From Streptomyces clavuligerus (GTDB taxonomy: Bacteria; Actinomycetota; Actinomycetes; Streptomycetales; Streptomycetaceae), in the NCBI RefSeq assembly GCF_005519465.1, contig NZ_CP027858.1, forward strand, positions 2,542,001 through 2,606,000: a DNA stretch of 64,000 nt, read 5' to 3'. The position numbers were made by a program, and so were the translations under genes. This document shows, piece after piece, positions 29,392-38,718 of the stretch. Numbering within the stretch: the first letter of the stretch is position 1; each line of letters begins with the position of its first letter. The notes beneath the pieces are model-generated. The model made no database searches, was not told the origin of the DNA, and saw only the letters and a list, made by a program, of their open reading frames with translations.

Positions 29392-29988
29392 TCAGGAATC
29401 CGCCGGGCGGGCCCGGTGTGCCCGCACCTTGTGCCGGTTGCCGCACCGCTCCATCGCGCACCAGCGGCGGCGGCCCGGCCGTGAGGTGTCCACGAAGAGC
29501 AGCAGACAGTTGTCGGCGCCGCACTCGCGCACCCGCCCGGCCCAGGGGCCGGTGAACAGTTCCACCGCGTCCCGCGCCACCGCCGACAGCACCTGGGACC
29601 CGCTCGCCCCGGGGACCCATCCGCGCTCCCCCTCGGGGGTGAGGCAGGGCACGGGCGGGGGCAGGGCCGCCGCCTCGTTCACCACGGCCATATCGGCGGC
29701 GGGCAGTTTCCGGCCATGGACACGGGCCGAGGTGATCCGGTGCAGGGCGTCGCGCAGCCGTCGGGCGTCCGCCACCTCCGGTTCCGTCACCACCGGGGCG
29801 AGCCCGTCGGGAAGGCGGCTCTCCCCCGCCCAGCGCACCAGGTCGGCGGAGGTGTACAGGGATTCCCAGCGGGCCAGCGGGCCCGGCCCCCCGGTCAGCA
29901 GCAGCTCAAGACAGAGCGCCCCGGGGTCGAAGCGGAAAGAGCGCCCGTCGGACGGGGTCAGGATCAATCCCCTTGCGGCTTCCGTCAT
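29392..29988 (-). CDS. CGNR zinc-finger / ABATE domain regulator
   Basis: 198 residues. N-terminal ABATE-type domain (FRFDPGALCLELLLTGGPG near 18-36) and C-terminal treble-clef CGNR zinc finger: ECGADNCLLLFVDTSRPGRR, then WCAMERCGNRHKVRAHRAR. Such proteins are presumed transcription factors in actinobacteria. ATG 29988 lies inside a palindrome shared with the divergent VOC gene, only 21 bp away, and there is no room for a leader or ribosome site. Confidence 0.9.
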   Translation of the reverse strand: MTEAARGLILTPSDGRSFRFDPGALCLELLLTGGPGPLARWESLYTSADLVRWAGESRLPDGLAPVVTEPEVADARRLRDALHRITSARVHGRKLPAADMAVVNEAAALPPPVPCLTPEGERGWVPGASGSQVLSAVARDAVELFTGPWAGRVRECGADNCLLLFVDTSRPGRRRWCAMERCGNRHKVRAHRARPADS

Positions 29989-30012
29989 GTAACCAATATA
30001 ACCAGTTACATG
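29986..30012. promoter_or_regulatory. Palindrome spanning both start codons of a divergent leaderless pair
   Basis: Arms CATGTAAC (29986-29993) and GTTACATG (30005-30012) are perfect 8-bp complements; each contains one gene's ATG. Between them lie overlapping -10-like boxes, TATAAC on the plus strand (29997-30002) and TATATT on the minus strand, each about 6-7 bases from the start codon. That spacing predicts transcription starting at the ATG itself. Confidence 0.7.
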
Positions 30013-30456
30013 GCCCTGCACTGGAAGCTCACCATCGACGCCGAGGACCCGCTCGCCCAGACCGAGTTCTGGTCCGCCGTCCTCGGATACGAGATCGAGG
30101 ACCACAGCGACCTCATCCGGCGCCTCACCGAACAGGGGCTGCTGACGGAGGGGCTGACCACGCGGGCGTACGGACGTGAGGTCTGGCGCGAACTCGCCGC
30201 AGTCCGGCATCCGGACGACCCGGTGGACGAGAACGGCATCTGCCACGGCCGACGGCTGCTCTTCCAGCGCGTCCCGGAGGCCAAGACGGTCAAGAACCGG
30301 CTCCATCTCGATCTCCATGTGGGGCCGGAGCGCCGCGAGGCGGAAGTGGCCCGGCTGGAGAAGCTGGGGGCGAAGGTGCTGCACCGGCACAACCAGCCCA
30401 TGGGGACATGGACGATCATGGCGGACCCCGAGGGGAACGAATTCTGCGTGGAGTGA
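30010..30456 (+). CDS. Glyoxalase/VOC family protein
   Basis: 148 residues in the vicinal-oxygen-chelate fold: ALHWKLTIDAEDPLAQTEFWSAVLGYEI at the start (residues 2-29), KNRLHLDLHVGP (near 97-108, one metal-type His region) and NQPMGTWTIMADPEGNEFCV at the end. It resembles actinobacterial glyoxalase-like proteins of unknown substrate. Start ATG 30010 appears leaderless. Pairs with the divergent CGNR regulator, which is likely its controller. Confidence 0.9.
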   Translation: MALHWKLTIDAEDPLAQTEFWSAVLGYEIEDHSDLIRRLTEQGLLTEGLTTRAYGREVWRELAAVRHPDDPVDENGICHGRRLLFQRVPEAKTVKNRLHLDLHVGPERREAEVARLEKLGAKVLHRHNQPMGTWTIMADPEGNEFCVE

Positions 30457-30496
30457 CCACGGGTCGGGGCGGGCCCCGCCCCGAGGGTGCCACCGA

Positions 30497-30539
30497 TCGT
30501 GCCCCTGCACGGAACGGATCGTTCCGTGCAGGGGCACGA
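30497..30539 (+). terminator. Very strong hairpin terminator
   Basis: Perfect 20-bp stem (30497-30516 with 30520-30539) closed by a 3-nt loop, 40 bp after the VOC gene stop. Confidence 0.9.
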
Positions 30540-31910
<1,371 letters not shown>

Positions 31911-32038
31911 CCGTGCCGCCGGTGGGACACGCTCAGCGGACGACCGCGCCCCACCGGCCACCACTGCGGCCGACCGGACGACCACCGGCCGCGCAGGGAC
32001 CATCTCCACCGGAACCATCTCCACCGCCACCCCCCACA

Positions 32039-32077
32039 GACTGCATGCGTGTGTGCCCACCGCACACGCATGCAGTC
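32039..32077. terminator. Bidirectional terminator
   Basis: 15-bp perfect stem (32039-32053 with 32063-32077) and a 9-nt loop between the convergent aminopeptidase and ABC permease genes. Confidence 0.8.
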
Positions 32078-32124
32078 ATGTCCGGACCCAGCCGCACCCA
32101 AGGCGCCCAGCCCGGCCCAGCGGC

Positions 32125-33147
32125 TCAGGCGGTGATGTCCCGGCTGGTGAACCGCGCCCACGCCGCCGACCCGAACACCGCCGTCCAGAGCAGTTGGAGC
32201 CCGAGGTTCCGCGCTATCCCGTCCCAGAGGACCGGGTCTCTCAGCAGATCCGAGAACGACAGCCAGTAGTGCGGGAAGAGATACGGGTGGACGGCGTCCA
32301 ACTGCGGTATCGCGTCCAGGATCTGGGCCGTGATCAACAGGCCCACCGTCGCCGCCATCGCCGTCACCCCGCTGCTCGTGAGGGTGGAGACGAACAGGCC
32401 GAGCGCGGCGAGCCCGGAGAGCGACGCCGCCACGACCGCCGCGACCAGCACCGCCCTGAGCAGCCCCGCGCCGAAGCCGATCGTGGTCCCGGAGATGGTG
32501 GTGACCCCCCCGAGCGGGAAGAGCAGCGCGCCCACCGCGAGCGCCGAAGCGGCCACCACCACCGTCGCCACCAGGCAGAAGACCAGCGTGGTGAGGTACT
32601 TGGCGAGCAGCAGCCGGGCCCGGCCCGCCGGGGCGACCAGCAGATAGCGCAGGGTCCCCGCGCTTGCCTCGCCCGCGATGGCGTCGCCCGCGACGACCCC
32701 GACCGCCATCGGCAGAAAGACCGGCAGAGTGGCGGCGAGCGAGGCGAAGACCAGGAACAGCCCGTTGTTGGTGACCTGGGAGACGAACGCGGGCCCGCCG
32801 CCCTCGCCGCGCCCGTCCCCGTCCTCCCCGTGGCCGCCGACCGAGCCGCCGTCCCCGGTCTCGATCCGGACCGCGAGGCCGATCAGGACGGGGACGGCGG
32901 CCAGCACCGCGAGCAGCGCGAGCGTCCGCCGGCGGCGCAGGGTGACCAGCAGCTCGGAGCGGAAGAGCCCGAGCGTCCACAGCGCCCCGGGGGCGCCACC
33001 CGGACGACCCGGCTCCGCGCCCGGCGCTGAGCCCGCCTCCGGCCGGTCCGCCACCGGACCCGTCTCGGGACCCGTCTCCCGGTCCGCCGCCGGACCTCCC
33101 ACCGGACCTCCCGCCGGGTCAACCGCCGTGGTGTCATCCCGCGACAT
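32125..33147 (-). CDS. ABC-2 type transporter permease
   Basis: 340 residues. A Gly/Pro-rich cytoplasmic leader of ~55 residues precedes an ABC-2 permease with about six helices: LLAVLAAVPVLIGLAV near 75-90, a polar loop rich in Gly/Asp (GGHGEDGDGRGEGGG), then helices with DAIAGEASAGTLRYLLVAP, the conserved cytoplasmic coupling segment. ATG 33147 overlaps the end of the ATPase gene by 14 bp, so the pair forms one exporter. Substrate unknown. Confidence 0.88.
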   Translation of the reverse strand: MSRDDTTAVDPAGGPVGGPAADRETGPETGPVADRPEAGSAPGAEPGRPGGAPGALWTLGLFRSELLVTLRRRRTLALLAVLAAVPVLIGLAVRIETGDGGSVGGHGEDGDGRGEGGGPAFVSQVTNNGLFLVFASLAATLPVFLPMAVGVVAGDAIAGEASAGTLRYLLVAPAGRARLLLAKYLTTLVFCLVATVVVAASALAVGALLFPLGGVTTISGTTIGFGAGLLRAVLVAAVVAASLSGLAALGLFVSTLTSSGVTAMAATVGLLITAQILDAIPQLDAVHPYLFPHYWLSFSDLLRDPVLWDGIARNLGLQLLWTAVFGSAAWARFTSRDITA

Positions 33148-34093
33148 CGAAACCCTCCCCCGTGAGCGCGACGAACGCGTCCTCCAGCGACGCCCGCTCG
33201 ACACCGAAGCCCCGCACCCGTACCCCCTCCTCGACCAACGCCGCGTTGAGGTCGGAGAGTTCCGTCCCCTCCCCCGGTGGCTCCGCGGTGACCCGGCCAC
33301 CGCCCTCGCCACGGCTGCCGTCCTCGACGGTCACCCCCGCCACCCCCAGGGAGACGAGCAGCCGGGCCGCCCGCGCGGTGTCGGGGGTGAGGACGCTCAG
33401 CCGCCCCCGCGCCCGGGCCGCCAGCTCGGCCACCGGGCCCTGGGTGAGCAGCCGTCCCTGGGCCATCACGGCCACATGGGTGCACAGTTGCTCGATCTCG
33501 TCCAGGAGATGGGACGAGAGAAAGACCGTGGTCCCGTCGGCGGCCAGCTCACGGACGAGGGCGCGGATCTCCCGCATGCCCTGGGGGTCGAGACCGTTGG
33601 TGGGCTCGTCCAGGACGAGCAGCCCGCGCGGCTGGAGCAGGGCGGCGGCCAGGCCGAGCCGCTGTTTCATGCCCAGTGAGTACGCCTTGGCCTTCTTGCC
33701 CGCCGCTCCGGTGAGCCCGACCCGGTCGAGCGCGGCGGCTACCCTGCGGGACCTGGTCGCGGGGTCGGCGGTGGGGTCGGCGGCGTCGTACCGCAGCAGA
33801 TTGTCCCGTCCGCTGAGGAAGCCGTACAGGGCCGGTCCCTCGATCAGCGCGCCCACCCGGGGCAGAACGGTGCGGGCCGACTGCGGCATCGGCTCACCGA
33901 GGACGGTGGCGGTGCCCGAGGTCGGCTCGATGAGGCCCATCAGCATGCGGATGGTGGTCGTCTTGCCGGAGCCGTTCGGTCCCAGATAGCCGTACACACT
34001 GCCCGCCGGGACAGTCAGGTCGAGGCCGTCGACGGCGAGTTGCCCGCCCCGGTAGCGCTTGGTGAGCCCCCGGGTCTCGATCACCGCTGTCAT
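33134..34093 (-). CDS. ABC transporter ATP-binding protein
   Basis: 319 residues, DRA/CcmA-like exporter ATPase. Walker A GPNGSGKTT (residues 38-46), signature YSLGMKQRLGLA, Walker B LLVLDEPTNGLDP and the switch His in FLSSHLLDEIEQLC. The C-terminal ~90 residues are a family-typical accessory domain. Co-transcribed with the permease downstream. Upstream gap to the LolA-like gene is 207 bp. Confidence 0.94.
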   Translation of the reverse strand: MTAVIETRGLTKRYRGGQLAVDGLDLTVPAGSVYGYLGPNGSGKTTTIRMLMGLIEPTSGTATVLGEPMPQSARTVLPRVGALIEGPALYGFLSGRDNLLRYDAADPTADPATRSRRVAAALDRVGLTGAAGKKAKAYSLGMKQRLGLAAALLQPRGLLVLDEPTNGLDPQGMREIRALVRELAADGTTVFLSSHLLDEIEQLCTHVAVMAQGRLLTQGPVAELAARARGRLSVLTPDTARAARLLVSLGVAGVTVEDGSRGEGGGRVTAEPPGEGTELSDLNAALVEEGVRVRGFGVERASLEDAFVALTGEGFDVAG

Positions 34094-34300
34094 CCGCCGT
34101 CCCCCGTCCGCCGTACCCGATCAGCCGTCCGCCCCACCGTACGAGCGTACGAGCCGTCTCCCCCTTCCCGCGGCCCGGGGCTTCCACGCACCCGGACGCG
34201 CACAGACGCCCGCCCCGCCGTACAGAGCACGGCGGGGCGGGCGGGGACGGTCGGTGACGGCCCGTGCGGCGGCCCGTGGCCCGTCCGCCCGGGTGTCCCG

Positions 34301-35716
34301 CTACTTGGCCGCGTTGGCCGCCTTCACCAGGGCGTCCTGGGTGACCGCGCCCGCGTAGACCGTGCCGTCGTCCGTCACCAGGGCGTTGACCAGGCGGGAG
34401 GTGAAGACCTTGCCCGAGCCGAAGTCGCCGCTGACCTTGTCGCCGAACATGTCCAGCATCCCGCGCGCCTCCTCCGGGAGGTCCTTCTCCGAGGCCGAGG
34501 CGAGCAGTCCGCCGCCCGGGACCTTGAAGGTGGCTATGGAGGTCCAGTCCTTGCCGAGGATGTTCAGCCCGCCGCCGGGCAGCCCGGCCCCGAACTCCTT
34601 CTCCAGGTCCTTGCCCAGGTCCTTGCCCAGGTCCTCGACGGCCTGGCCCGTCCCGGCCCCGAACTCCTTCTCCAGCGCGGCGAGGTCCTTCTCGAAGTCC
34701 TTGCCGAAGTCCTTGCCCAGGTCCTTGCCGAACTCGCCTTCGAGCTTCTTCAGCTCCTTCTCGCCCAGCCCGCCGAAGCCCTCGGCCCCGGCCCTGTCGG
34801 CTGTGTCGCCCTCGACGAGCTTCGCGCCCTTGGGCGGGGTGAAGTCGAACATCGCCGGGGCGGGCTTGGCGAAGTTCACCTTGGTGAAGCCGATGTCGAT
34901 CGCGGCCTTGCCGCCGTCGCTCGGATTCACCGTGAACCGGAGGGGCGTGCCCGTCCTCTCATCCACCGCGATCTTGATGGAGCCGATGGTGGAGCCGCTC
35001 TGCTCGGGCTTGATCGCGAGCTGGTACGCGTCCCGCCCGGCGATCTGGGCGGTGCCGTCGACCTCGACCGAGGTGCTCGCCCCGCGCGCCGCGTCGAGCA
35101 CCGTCCGGGCCAGCTCCTGCGGCGTCGTCGGCAGCCGGTCCGGGCCCTTCGCGCCCTTGCCGCCGGGGGCGCCCCCGCCATGACCCTTGCCCCCGGTGAG
35201 GTCCTTCTCGTGGTAGACCTCGTTGCTCTCGCTGTTGTACGCCCACAGCTCGCCGCCGTTGTGGATCACGCTGTACTCGGAGGTCTCGTCGAGGACCGAG
35301 AGCTTCTGCCGCTCGGGTCCGTCGATGGCGATCCGCAGGGTGTGCGAGCCGCCGGACGCCAGCTCGGTCAGCTTCTCCTGGGGGTCCGCCGAGGAGCCGC
35401 CGGGGCCGCCGGAGCCCAGGGCGCCCGGGGCGAGGCCCTCAAGACCGTCCAGACCCGGCAGGCCCAGATCCGTGGTGATCTTCACCGTGCCGGAGAGCTG
35501 CTGGGTCTCCGACGCGGCGATCTTCTCGATGAGCTGCTGGGCCGTGATGTCCGGGAGGTCCGGATCGCCGGAAGCGGCCAGCGCCGGGACCAGTCCGATG
35601 GTCGCCGCCGCGATGCCGGCCACGGCGACGGGGACGGCGTAGCGCGCGGCCTTCTTGCGGCGGCCTCCGGCGCCCTGGGTCTCCTCGGTGCTCCGTGCGC
35701 TGTCGTTGGCTTCCAT
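34301..35716 (-). CDS. LolA/DUF2092-like secreted or anchored protein with charged repeat insert
   Basis: 471 residues. A positively charged N-terminus and one hydrophobic segment (ARYAVPVAVAGIAAATIGLV, residues ~24-43) suggest a signal or anchor. The body resembles the LolA / outer-membrane lipoprotein carrier fold (LIEKIAASETQQLSGTVKITTD near 62-83, WAYNSESNEVYHEKDL near 160). Residues ~315-400 form a charged insert with repeats such as GKDLGKDF, EKDLAALEKEFG and GKDLGKDLEKEFG, probably helical or coiled coil. Streptomyces has no outer membrane, so the ligand is likely another lipid or lipoprotein. The stand-alone gene starts at ATG 35716. Confidence 0.82.
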   Translation of the reverse strand: MEANDSARSTEETQGAGGRRKKAARYAVPVAVAGIAAATIGLVPALAASGDPDLPDITAQQLIEKIAASETQQLSGTVKITTDLGLPGLDGLEGLAPGALGSGGPGGSSADPQEKLTELASGGSHTLRIAIDGPERQKLSVLDETSEYSVIHNGGELWAYNSESNEVYHEKDLTGGKGHGGGAPGGKGAKGPDRLPTTPQELARTVLDAARGASTSVEVDGTAQIAGRDAYQLAIKPEQSGSTIGSIKIAVDERTGTPLRFTVNPSDGGKAAIDIGFTKVNFAKPAPAMFDFTPPKGAKLVEGDTADRAGAEGFGGLGEKELKKLEGEFGKDLGKDFGKDFEKDLAALEKEFGAGTGQAVEDLGKDLGKDLEKEFGAGLPGGGLNILGKDWTSIATFKVPGGGLLASASEKDLPEEARGMLDMFGDKVSGDFGSGKVFTSRLVNALVTDDGTVYAGAVTQDALVKAANAAK

Positions 35717-35906
35717 GGTGTGGACTACCTCCGTGGTCGGTCAGAAGCGGTGGTGCCGGACGGGCCCCTGCCGGTCGGGGGAGCGCCCTCACCCGGAAGC
35801 GTCGGCCGCCCCGGGGCGATGTATCCATCACACCAAACACATGGGCCGTCAGCGTCCGCCCCCGGGAGCAACTTGCCGTACTGCTCAGGGATGACGAAAC
35901 AGCCGG

Positions 35907-35984
35907 GCGCCTCCCCTTCCCGTAGGGGAGACGCCCGGCCCCTTCCCGTAGGGGGGTCGCCCGGCCCCCTCCCGTAGGGGCGGG
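35907..35984. repeat. Three 26-bp tandem repeats, each with a small hairpin
   Basis: Units at 35907-35932, 35933-35958 and 35959-35984 share the core CCCGGCCCCTTCCCGTAGGGG. CCCC(T)TCCCGTAGGGG in each can fold back on itself. They occupy the 310-bp gap between the secreted CHRD protein (stop 36027) and the LolA-like gene start (35716), where no gene is seen. They may terminate the CHRD gene or lie in the LolA gene leader. Confidence 0.85.
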
Positions 35985-36026
35985 CGCGGCCCGGGACGGT
36001 GCGTGGCGGCGCACCGCCCCGGAGAC

Positions 36027-37193
36027 TCACTTCTGGATGAAGACGTAGTCGGCGCCGTAGGCGACCCTGGCTGTCGCGCCCTTCGCGCAGCCGCCCTCGG
36101 GTGCCACGCCGCCCACGGTGTTCAGCCGCAGGATCTCGTGGGACGTCGCGAGCAGCCCCGCCCCCCTGCCGGACCGGGTGGCCTTCAGGTCCAGCTCGGG
36201 GATGTTCCTGGAACCGTTGTCCACGCTGCTGACCAGGGAACCGGTCACCGCGCTGCGGTCGGGGGCGATCCACTGCGGGGTGCCCGAGCCCGGCGCCACG
36301 AAGGAGTGGCCGATGTGGCCGCCCAGCCTGGCCGTCACATCGCGCTGCTGGAAGGACCAGGTGCCATTGGTGCCGCGCTCGCACGCGTAGATCTGCTGTC
36401 CCTCGACCACGGACGCCTGGAAGTTCTCCAGCGCCTTGGAGAACGTGAGGCCCTGGGTCACCTGGTGGTACTGGGCGCGCACGGCGCCGCCGGGGAACTC
36501 GGCGGTGTGCAGATTGGCGTAGAAGCCGTTCGGGTCGCCGACGAAGGACTTCAGCAGGGCCGCGTCCCTGACCTTCACGGAGCCGGTCACGGCGCCCGTC
36601 CAGCCGTTCAGCGAGGTGACCCTGCTCAGGAGCGGAGTGAAGTCGACCTTCACCCCGCCGTTGGTGCCGCGCTTGCCCTGGTGGATGTGGAGGGCGGTCG
36701 GCTTGGCGACACCGCGGAACTTCATGGCGACGGAGACCGTGTCGCCCTGGACCTTGACGAACTGGAGCGCCCGGCCGTCACGGTCGCCGACGGCGGGGCC
36801 ACCGGCCACCGGAACCTCGTTGGCACCGTTCAAACTGGCCACGAAGTACCAGGCTTTGGCCTTGCCCGCGGCGTCCAGGCCCGCGGCCGAGACGGCCTCG
36901 CCCGCTCCGTGGCCCGCGTGGGAGCCGTGGCCCCCGGCACCGCCGGTGCCCCCCGCGGCCCCGGCACTCCCGCCACCCTCAGCGCCCTCGGTGCCCTCGA
37001 CCTTCCCGGTACTCCCGGCCTTCCCAGCGTCCTCGGCCTTCCCTGCACCCTCGGCGCTGCCGGTGCTCCCGTTGCTCCCGTTGCCCTTGGTGTCGCTCAG
37101 GGCATCCGCGACAGCGGGGAGAACGGCGAACCCCACACCGGCCGCGGCCACAACAGCGGTGATACCGACAAGGATGGTCTTGGTGCGCTTCAT
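36027..37193 (-). CDS. Secreted CHRD + DUF3455 domain protein
   Basis: 388 residues. Signal peptide (MKRTKTILVGITAVVAAAGV, cleavage near AVADA), then a Gly/Ser/Ala/Glu low-complexity linker to about residue 110. A CHRD domain follows (SLNGANEVP, ALHIHQGKRGTNGGV, GFYANLHTAEFPGGAVRAQ), then a DUF3455-like domain (IYACERGTNGTWSFQQRDV, ARLGGHIGHSFVAPGSG, PQWIAPDRSAVTG). Both are extracellular domains of unknown activity. ATG 37193 has GGGGAG upstream; ATG 37244 is an unlikely longer start. Confidence 0.87.
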   Translation of the reverse strand: MKRTKTILVGITAVVAAAGVGFAVLPAVADALSDTKGNGSNGSTGSAEGAGKAEDAGKAGSTGKVEGTEGAEGGGSAGAAGGTGGAGGHGSHAGHGAGEAVSAAGLDAAGKAKAWYFVASLNGANEVPVAGGPAVGDRDGRALQFVKVQGDTVSVAMKFRGVAKPTALHIHQGKRGTNGGVKVDFTPLLSRVTSLNGWTGAVTGSVKVRDAALLKSFVGDPNGFYANLHTAEFPGGAVRAQYHQVTQGLTFSKALENFQASVVEGQQIYACERGTNGTWSFQQRDVTARLGGHIGHSFVAPGSGTPQWIAPDRSAVTGSLVSSVDNGSRNIPELDLKATRSGRGAGLLATSHEILRLNTVGGVAPEGGCAKGATARVAYGADYVFIQK

Positions 37194-37468
37194 CAGGAGG
37201 ACTCCCCGTACCGGCGCCGACGCCCTGTGCGTCGACTTCCGCACACGAGTACGAAGAGGCCCCGCCCTGGACTCAATCCAGAAGTATGGCCAGCATCACA
37301 GAATCCGGATTGAACGACTCCGCTTCGCGCCCGGCCCCCGAGCCGCGGGGCTCCCCGCGCCGACACCGCTCCGGGACGCCCGCCACGGACCGCCCCGGAG
37401 CGGCGAAAAGGGGCGGGCCACGACGTCCGCACGTCGCGCCCCGCCCCCTCCGGACGGATTCCGCGGGC

Positions 37469-38479
37469 TCAGCCGGCCCGGTGCACCACCGCGTCGCACA
37501 ACTCCTCCAGCGCCGCCTTCGCCGGGCAGTCCGGCAGCGGCGCGAGCGTGGCGCGCGCCTCCTGGGCGTACCGGACGGTGTCCCTCCGGGCCTGCTCCAG
37601 CGCGGGGTGGTCACGGAAGCGGCGCAGCACCTCGGCGAGCCGGTCGTCGTCCGCGAGATCCCCGTCGAGCAGCTCGACCAGCTCCCGGTCCGCCGCCTCG
37701 CCCGTGGCCTTCGCCCGCTCGCGCAGCCGCAGCACCGGCAGGGTGGGAATGCCCTCCCGCAGATCCGTGCCGGGCGTCTTGCCCGACTCGTGCGAGTGGC
37801 TGGCGATGTCGAGGACGTCGTCGGCGAGCTGGAAGGCGACCCCCAGCCGCTCCCCGTACTGGGTGAGCGTGTCCACGATCCGTTCGTCGGCACCGGCCAT
37901 CATCGCGCCGATCCGGCCCGAGACGGCGATCAGCGAACCCGTCTTGCCCCCGATCACATCGAGATAGTGCTCGATGGGGTCGCCGCCCTCGCGGGGACCC
38001 GCGGTCTCCAGGATCTGGCCGGTGACCAGCCGCTCGAACGCCTCGGCCTGAATCCGGACGGCCTCGGGGCCGAGGTCGGCGAGGATGTGGGAGGCGCGGG
38101 CGAAGAGGAAGTCCCCGGTCAGCACCGCCACCGAGTTCCCCCAGCGGGCGTTGGCGCTGGGGACCCCGCGCCGCACGTCCGCCTCATCCATCACATCGTC
38201 GTGGTAGAGCGTCGCGAGGTGCGTCAGCTCCATGACGACGGCAGCGGGCACGACACCGGGGCTGTAGGGGTCACCGAACTGTGCCGCCAGCATCACCAGC
38301 AGCGGGCGGAAGCGCTTGCCCCCGGCGCGGACGAGATGTTGCGCCGCCTCCGTGATGAAGGGCACCTCGCTCTTGGTGGCATCGAGCAGACCGGCTTCCA
38401 CGGCCGACAGTCCGTTGTGGACATCGGCTTCAAGGGCCTGGTCCCGCACGCTCAGCCCGAACGGCCCGACGTCGGTCAC
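37469..38479 (-). CDS. Polyprenyl diphosphate synthase (menaquinone side chain)
   Basis: 336 residues, trans-isoprenyl diphosphate synthase. First Asp-rich motif DDVMD (residues 94-98, in LYHDDVMDEADVRRG), GGKRFRPLL near 53-61, NARWGNSVAVLTGDFLFARA, and the second Asp motif LADDVLD followed by SHESGKTPGTDL. It elongates farnesyl/geranylgeranyl diphosphate, most likely to the C40-C45 tail of menaquinone. GTG 38479 follows AGGAGACC. Its neighbourhood (two nuo operons, GGR and MenG) supports the quinone role; the exact chain length is not deducible here. Confidence 0.92.
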   Translation of the reverse strand: MTDVGPFGLSVRDQALEADVHNGLSAVEAGLLDATKSEVPFITEAAQHLVRAGGKRFRPLLVMLAAQFGDPYSPGVVPAAVVMELTHLATLYHDDVMDEADVRRGVPSANARWGNSVAVLTGDFLFARASHILADLGPEAVRIQAEAFERLVTGQILETAGPREGGDPIEHYLDVIGGKTGSLIAVSGRIGAMMAGADERIVDTLTQYGERLGVAFQLADDVLDIASHSHESGKTPGTDLREGIPTLPVLRLRERAKATGEAADRELVELLDGDLADDDRLAEVLRRFRDHPALEQARRDTVRYAQEARATLAPLPDCPAKAALEELCDAVVHRAG

Positions 38480-38718
38480 GAGGTGGTCTCCTGTCTGCTG
38501 ATAATCACACGGATTGTCGATGTGTCGGTGGATTCACTCAAGTCAGCGTATCCGGTCGCGTTTCGATCACCGTGAGCGCCTTCCCGCCGCCCCCGGTATG
38601 TTCGTGATCAGCACATACGACCAGAAAAGGCCCATTTCGCCAAGATCTGCGAGCAGCCGGGAACCGCACCCGGACGCGGTCCGGCGGCGGGCCGTACACC
38701 GTGCATCGAGGCCCCGCC

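Noticed and set aside
35907..35984. CRISPR-like array
   Set aside because: The units are directly adjacent tandem repeats with no spacers, only three copies, and no cas genes.
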